Shown here piece by piece: positions 14,942 to 19,827 of a DNA stretch of 19,827 nucleotides. Location: NCBI GenBank assembly GCA_910578795.1, contig CAJTSD010000056.1, positions 1-19,827 on the forward strand, written 5' to 3'. A program made the position numbers and the translations under genes. Each line of letters begins with the position of its first letter. Position 1 is the stretch's first letter. This DNA comes from an uncultured Lachnospiraceae bacterium. GTDB taxonomy: Bacteria; Bacillota; Clostridia; Lachnospirales; Lachnospiraceae. Under the pieces are notes generated by a model, which was given only the letters and a program-made list of their open reading frames with translations, was not told where the DNA came from and made no database searches.

Positions 14942-15000
14942 GGGAAAACGAGGATAAGAGGCTGTTATGAATTAATATACTTGATTGGAGAAGGGATACA

Positions 15001-18000
15001 ATGGATAAAATAATTTTATGTTTTGACTTAAATAATAATCAAACGGATTTTTCAAAGTTTATGCAAATAGTACAAGCCTTTGAGAGGAGAAATCAGACGG
15101 CGCTTTTAGATTATATTGCAATTTTAGAGAAAATTTCAATTCGATATTGTTGGATTAAGGAGGATGTACCATTCAAGTATTCGAATTTGGATATTGTTCA
15201 AAGTATTGAAAGAGAATGGCACATTAATTCTTGCGAAACGAAAAGTATTTGGTATGCCCATAAGCTTACACAGCTTGAAGAAATGGTGGAAAAAAGAAAA
15301 GAATATCAGATTAGTTATTATGTTAGGATAAAAAAAGCATCAGAAGAAGACATTATAAATATACAATATCTTTTTTTGATTATTCAGCAGTTTCCTTCTA
15401 TATACAAACGGATTGCAGTGTTTATAGAGCCTTTTAAAGATTACAGATTTTCTGATAAGAAAAAGTGGGATAAAATATCTGTGTATCATAAGTATTCTCA
15501 TTTTTTGCGATTTGTTCTTAAAAATTATCAAAATATTTTTTATAGTGCATTTTATATGAATGGGAGTGGACAAGTTAATATTCAGCAACTGTCTTCGAAA
15601 AAGAAAGGTGTTCAGTCAACATTTTTTCCATTAATTGAAGTGGATAGTGATATGTATGCTGCTTTTAACAGGTACTGTACATTGGATAAAGAAGGAATGC
15701 CGATGTTTGGGCATGAAGATGTGTATGTAAAATCTAAGTTAAAAGACTTGCTGGAAATTTCAAAAAGAATGCTTGATGGAAGGATTCAGAAATTTTCACC
15801 GCTGCGTGAGAGAAAGACGATTGCATGCAATATTTATAAAAGTTTGGCGGAGAAAAAGTTTACAGCATTGGAATACGCTGTTTTTTCGGTGCTTGTTCCT
15901 GTCTTGGAAATTACAGAAATAAACAATATAGAGAAATATCAAAAAAGGGCAAAAAGCATTAGTAGTGGTTTGATTCAAATTATTGAAAATATTTTTATTC
16001 ATTCTTTTAACCACAAGGGTGTTTTTTGTTTTAGATTTGTCAATGATGTTTTGAAAATAGATATTGCGGATGCGAATATTTATGAAACAATATTGGACAA
16101 TTTCTCAAAGAAATTAGAAAATAAGGATAAATATTTTGCTGGTATTAAATTGTCTGTATCTCATTTTTTTCAGAAATATAATGACGAGAATGAGGAAAAA
16201 GCGTGGAAAAGATATCGTGAGGAAAACCCAGTCAGATGTATGGGGCTGGCAAGGTTAGAACAAGAACTTAAAATGTGTAAAGCAGTATTAAAATTGCGAA
16301 CCAGTACAAAATACAGTGAAAACGATGGAACACTCATATATATTGAAAATAATTATGGTTCTTCAGAATATGACAGCACATTACTGGGTGATTTTATTCC
16401 AGGGACACAATATCAGATTCTGTTTCCGGTATTATATGAAGAAGCAAAGCAGCACAATGCAAATATTTTTTTGAATGGAATTGGTAATTTTATTGAAAAG
16501 GATAAGGATTATGCGGAGTTTGTAAAATATAATGCAAAATCTTTAATTGACTGTGATATAATAGAATTGGACAGACGCTTTTATAAATCAGTGATGTTGA
16601 AACAAAATGGGGATAATGCAAAAGATCAAATGGTGCGTGAATGGGTGAGGGAGATAAATGTATGCAATGGCAAGATAGATCCAAAAGAGAAAACCGTATA
16701 CTATTTGGATATGTGCAGAACAGCAGATATGGAGTCTCCATGGGGAATTGAGGCATTTTGTAAAGGCATTGTAGACAGTGATGTTTTGTGTAGCGGACAG
16801 ATTCGGTATCTTGCAATTATTAATTGTAGTAGTGGATTCATAAAAATGATGTTTGATACAATTATGATATCCAAAAAAAATATAAGCAGTGGAATGCAAA
16901 TTTATCTTCATGCGGATAATGGGCTGGAGGATTTGGTATTATCGGGTGAAAATTTGTATGAGATTGTTAAGAATGCGCAGCAGTATTGTTATTTGAAAGA
17001 AAATCCTATAGAGTTTATTGAAGAATATGGGAAAAGTATAGGTAATGGTTATTATGTTTCACAAAATGCACAGGTATTATTTCCGTTTGACGTGATGCTT
17101 TACCAGACTATGCAAGAGGATATGACATTGTTTGAACAGTATATTGGAACCGTAGCGCAGCATCCGCTGACAGCAACCGACGGAGCCGGATACTGGTTGT
17201 GTGACGTGCATATGAGGTTAGGGAATAAAGTGCACTTGCGGGAATTTTATGAAATATCTATTTTGTTTCGGAAACCGCGTATTGCAAGGAAAATTGCACT
17301 GCTGATTATGCGAAGAATGATAAAAGAAGGGATAGATCTTAAAAATAATTTTTTGTTCTATGGGTACGCCTCATATTCAAGAGAAATACTGACAGCTTTA
17401 TCAGAAATTGTAAAAGTATATCAGCAAAATGAAGGGGAAACTGAATATTTTGTGGAATTTGCTGTCTATCAGAATGATATTATGGTACAGAAAACTTTGT
17501 CACATATTAGTGCAAAAGTAAAAATGTATTTTAGCAAGGAAATTCCTGATGATATTGAAGTGGGAATATTACAGATTGTTCCGATTATCTCGACATTGAC
17601 AACGTTTAAAAAAATGTGGGATATGTTTTTAGAAAGCTATCCGGAGAAGGTGAAAGCAAAGCAATTAGTAAAGAATTATACACTATTTTGGGTGAGAGAT
17701 TTACAGGAAAAAGGTAAGGAAAACAGTCCGACAGAGCTTGAAAGAGAATACTGGGATAGAATTAGTGAAAGCAGAACGATTGAAACTGCGTTGATAAAGC
17801 CTAGTCCACAGTTTTTTTGTCACAAGAGCATTAAATGGCATAATCCATTAAAATGTGAACAGTGTTATCCTAAAAACGTATTGGATGAATTTGCACTGGT
17901 TGAAACAGATGTTACATCTACGGTGCCTTCTCAGCAATTGGAAGTCAGTATATTGTCACATAGTAAGGAAGCAGATAAACGAAAGCAGATTATTAATGAA

Positions 18001-18939
18001 ATACGTTTGGTTAATCTAAAAGAGTGTATTTTTTATGGGCATATTTATAGGGACGGAAACCATTTTCAATATTATATAGATACAACGAAATATTTTCATA
18101 AACAAAAAGAACAAATTGCTCAATGGCTTCATACTTTACAACAAGCCATAGAAATAGAAAATGAAACAAATGTTTTGAATATTATTGTTTCCCCACAGCA
18201 TCATACAAATGTAGAGTTTGGGCATTATGTAAGTAATTATTATTTTAATGGAAATGCAGATATTATAGTAATAGACTCAACAAAGGAGTACCGTTCAAAT
18301 ATTATAGCAAAGTATGCGGATGTAAAAGCTGCCATTTCTGTTGCTGTAGGGCAAAAAATGATAGTTCGTTTTACTTATGTGGATGATACAATAATTACAG
18401 GTGCAACATATAGAAGGGTAAATAATCTCCTCCATTCCTTGGTTCCCAAAGAAATTCAGAAACCAATACAGTTTGACCATGTATTTGTATTGGTGAATAG
18501 AATGTCTTTTCATAGTAAAATGGATTTTGTGGAGAAAGTGGAGAGGGATTTTCATGCATTTGTGGATATCAATGTGTCGTCCGTTCGAAATTTTGGTGAT
18601 TCATGTGCCATGTGTACTCTTCAAAAGAATGCGAAACTGTTTTTTAAACGATCATCAACAAAGGATATTAGCCAATTTTGGGATAAAAAACAGTATGATT
18701 ATAAAGCAGTAGCTTTTGATAAATATTCACAGTCAGAAAATTATCGGGAGAATGAGAAGGGATATTTGAGACTATTATGTTCGCATTATGCTAAAGAACA
18801 GTTGAACGTAAGCGAGGATCATAAAAAGAGTATTTTGGGAATTGTCAGACTAATGTCTGAGATTATTGCAATTGAAAAAAAAAGAGATAGAAGGAAAGGC
18901 AAAGCCATTGGAGCAGGAAGATACAATAAACTATTTTGA
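15001..18939 (+). CDS. GHKL-type ATPase and phosphoribosyltransferase-like fusion, predicted conflict-system protein
   Basis: This is a 1312-residue protein. Residues 1-300 are unrecognised. A GHKL ATPase-like region follows (about 310-480): N-box SGLIQIIENIFIHS (322-335; E329, N330, H334), D-box DIADAN (354-359), a weak glycine box (MGLARLEQELK, 414-424), and a closing IPGTQYQILFPV. Residues 480-730 form an unassigned alpha/beta region. From about 740 there is a phosphoribosyltransferase-like region: GNKVHLREFYEISILF (741 on), FYGYASYS, a CxxC segment W946-HNPLKCEQCYP, VETDVTSTVPSQQ, and the PRPP-loop-like FTYVDDTIITGAT (1124-1136; D1128, D1129, T1133, G1134, T1136). From memory, similar phosphoribosyltransferase domains have been described computationally in prokaryotic conflict systems; the substrate is unknown. 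The ATG has GGAGAAGGG upstream. Base composition is far more AT-rich than in the RHS operon. Confidence 0.8.
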   Translation: MDKIILCFDLNNNQTDFSKFMQIVQAFERRNQTALLDYIAILEKISIRYCWIKEDVPFKYSNLDIVQSIEREWHINSCETKSIWYAHKLTQLEEMVEKRKEYQISYYVRIKKASEEDIINIQYLFLIIQQFPSIYKRIAVFIEPFKDYRFSDKKKWDKISVYHKYSHFLRFVLKNYQNIFYSAFYMNGSGQVNIQQLSSKKKGVQSTFFPLIEVDSDMYAAFNRYCTLDKEGMPMFGHEDVYVKSKLKDLLEISKRMLDGRIQKFSPLRERKTIACNIYKSLAEKKFTALEYAVFSVLVPVLEITEINNIEKYQKRAKSISSGLIQIIENIFIHSFNHKGVFCFRFVNDVLKIDIADANIYETILDNFSKKLENKDKYFAGIKLSVSHFFQKYNDENEEKAWKRYREENPVRCMGLARLEQELKMCKAVLKLRTSTKYSENDGTLIYIENNYGSSEYDSTLLGDFIPGTQYQILFPVLYEEAKQHNANIFLNGIGNFIEKDKDYAEFVKYNAKSLIDCDIIELDRRFYKSVMLKQNGDNAKDQMVREWVREINVCNGKIDPKEKTVYYLDMCRTADMESPWGIEAFCKGIVDSDVLCSGQIRYLAIINCSSGFIKMMFDTIMISKKNISSGMQIYLHADNGLEDLVLSGENLYEIVKNAQQYCYLKENPIEFIEEYGKSIGNGYYVSQNAQVLFPFDVMLYQTMQEDMTLFEQYIGTVAQHPLTATDGAGYWLCDVHMRLGNKVHLREFYEISILFRKPRIARKIALLIMRRMIKEGIDLKNNFLFYGYASYSREILTALSEIVKVYQQNEGETEYFVEFAVYQNDIMVQKTLSHISAKVKMYFSKEIPDDIEVGILQIVPIISTLTTFKKMWDMFLESYPEKVKAKQLVKNYTLFWVRDLQEKGKENSPTELEREYWDRISESRTIETALIKPSPQFFCHKSIKWHNPLKCEQCYPKNVLDEFALVETDVTSTVPSQQLEVSILSHSKEADKRKQIINEIRLVNLKECIFYGHIYRDGNHFQYYIDTTKYFHKQKEQIAQWLHTLQQAIEIENETNVLNIIVSPQHHTNVEFGHYVSNYYFNGNADIIVIDSTKEYRSNIIAKYADVKAAISVAVGQKMIVRFTYVDDTIITGATYRRVNNLLHSLVPKEIQKPIQFDHVFVLVNRMSFHSKMDFVEKVERDFHAFVDINVSSVRNFGDSCAMCTLQKNAKLFFKRSSTKDISQFWDKKQYDYKAVAFDKYSQSENYRENEKGYLRLLCSHYAKEQLNVSEDHKKSILGIVRLMSEIIAIEKKRDRRKGKAIGAGRYNKLF

Positions 18940-19827
18940 ATCGGAGAACCTATCGCCGATCTATTGTTGTATATTTAGGCAGAGCGGATTAGATTCAATA
19001 AAAGCTTATTTGAAAATATTATGCCGCCCATTTTTTTCTTATGGCAAGTTATATAGGCAAGCAATATTGGATTTTTTCCTTCTAATTTCAGAAAGCTTTC
19101 TTAATCCTGAGTTTGATGCGATGTTATTGGACAAAAAACAGGAAATATCATTAGTGAAAGAATACTTGAATGATATTGAACTGAGAAGAAAAACGGCATA
19201 TTTATGTATGCATTTAAAGCAAAATATTGTGGAACCGAAAGAAAGGATAGAGTTTATCCAAAAATATCTGCTAGAAGGACTTACAGATCTTAGAAGTAAT
19301 TATATTATTAGAAAAGTAACCGTGGAAAACTATAAAAAACTATTTCCTGGAGAAATGGAGTATTGCGATAAATATTATGAGTATGAAAAGCTGGTTCACA
19401 GACTGGTAAATAGCAGTGCAGATGAAACGAAAAGCTTATGGTTGGAATATCTTCTTGCTACGGGTTTGGAAAATACTACAAATTTAAACGATCTTGAGGA
19501 GTTAAAATCATGCAATATAAGTAAGGAAGATGATTTTGGAACTTTTTGGAAATCTCTGTTGATAGAAAATACAAGACTCTATTATGACAGTATGCTTTTC
19601 TTTGTTCAAAAAGCAACAGCTTATGTGGAAAAAGACGGGTTGGAATATGATAAAGCAATATATAAGGCAGTAGAAGAACTATGGGGAGATTATTACATTA
19701 AAAATTTGCGGCGTTTTGTAGGACTAGAGATTTTAGTGGAATCAGGGCAGAAGCCGAGGGAAAAGATTGAAAAAGAGATACGGGAGAGAGTAATAAAAAC
19801 GGCAAGTCTTTTATATTTGTTGAAGAA
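18908..19827 (+). CDS. Unknown helical protein, second gene of the ATPase-phosphoribosyltransferase operon, cut by window edge
   Basis: A frame stays open from TTG at 18908 to the window end, giving 306 residues with no stop. It begins MEQEDTINYFESENLSPIYC if TTG is read as Met. No ATG occurs in frame for the next 200 nt; the frame has a stop at 18851, and GGAAAGG (18893-18899) lies 8 nt upstream, so TTG is the best start. It overlaps the previous gene by 32 nt in another frame, indicating translational coupling. The visible part is rich in charged and aromatic residues and predicted helices (QAILDFFLLISESFL, ELRRKTAYLCMHLKQN), without membrane segments or recognised catalytic motifs. It is probably an obligate partner of the 1312-residue protein. 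The family and the C-terminal half are unknown. Confidence 0.75.
   Translation, partial: MEQEDTINYFESENLSPIYCCIFRQSGLDSIKAYLKILCRPFFSYGKLYRQAILDFFLLISESFLNPEFDAMLLDKKQEISLVKEYLNDIELRRKTAYLCMHLKQNIVEPKERIEFIQKYLLEGLTDLRSNYIIRKVTVENYKKLFPGEMEYCDKYYEYEKLVHRLVNSSADETKSLWLEYLLATGLENTTNLNDLEELKSCNISKEDDFGTFWKSLLIENTRLYYDSMLFFVQKATAYVEKDGLEYDKAIYKAVEELWGDYYIKNLRRFVGLEILVESGQKPREKIEKEIRERVIKTASLLYLLK

Noticed and set aside
1..19827. tRNA, rRNA, CRISPR array, insertion sequence, attachment site
   Set aside because: I found no cloverleaf, spaced short repeats, transposase or integrase motif, or matching target-site repeats.

Overview
The window looks like a chromosomal accessory region of a low-GC, Gram-positive gut-type Clostridia, most likely Lachnospiraceae. 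This rests on AT-rich intergenic DNA, AGGAGG-type ribosome sites, sigma-A-like promoters, an AgrA-like LytTR regulator paired with a GHKL protein, and the protein families present. No rRNA, tRNA, CRISPR array, transposase or integrase is visible.

Layout, left to right. (1) At 1-260 on the minus strand is the N-terminal part of a caspase-like (peptidase C14) protein, cut by the window edge, with its own promoter facing left. (2) At 529-1916 a LytTR response regulator is followed 2 nt later by a short soluble GHKL ATPase-like protein without the sensor or histidine-box part; a hairpin terminator overlaps its stop codon. (3) At 2127-2459 there is a small XRE-type repressor-like protein. (4) From 2464 a strong promoter with two 12-bp direct repeats spaced 22 bp drives a tight four-gene operon: a membrane-anchored Sel1-repeat solenoid (755 aa), a giant SpvB/RHS-type protein (2478 aa) with a variable C-terminal toxin-like domain, a glycine-rich protein (247 aa) and a protein ending in a Hint autoprocessing domain (543 aa). 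A terminator follows at 14709-14739. (5) From 14787 a second copy of the same promoter/operator module leads to a 1312-aa protein joining a GHKL-type ATPase region to a phosphoribosyltransferase-like region. Its stop overlaps a TTG-started helical protein of unknown family that runs off the window.

Reading of the locus. The Sel1-RHS-Gly-Hint operon looks like a polymorphic-toxin or effector cassette, but it has no T6SS, no obvious signal peptides and no recognisable small immunity gene after the toxin tip. The ATPase-phosphoribosyltransferase operon resembles predicted conflict (defence) systems. The main link between them is in the DNA: both operons start from a duplicated promoter whose tandem operator repeats, two helical turns apart, sit 3 bp upstream of the -35 box. 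This arrangement is typical of LytTR-type activators and suggests one shared regulon, perhaps controlled by the LytTR/GHKL pair and/or the XRE protein just upstream. That regulatory link is inference; the sequence duplication is directly visible.
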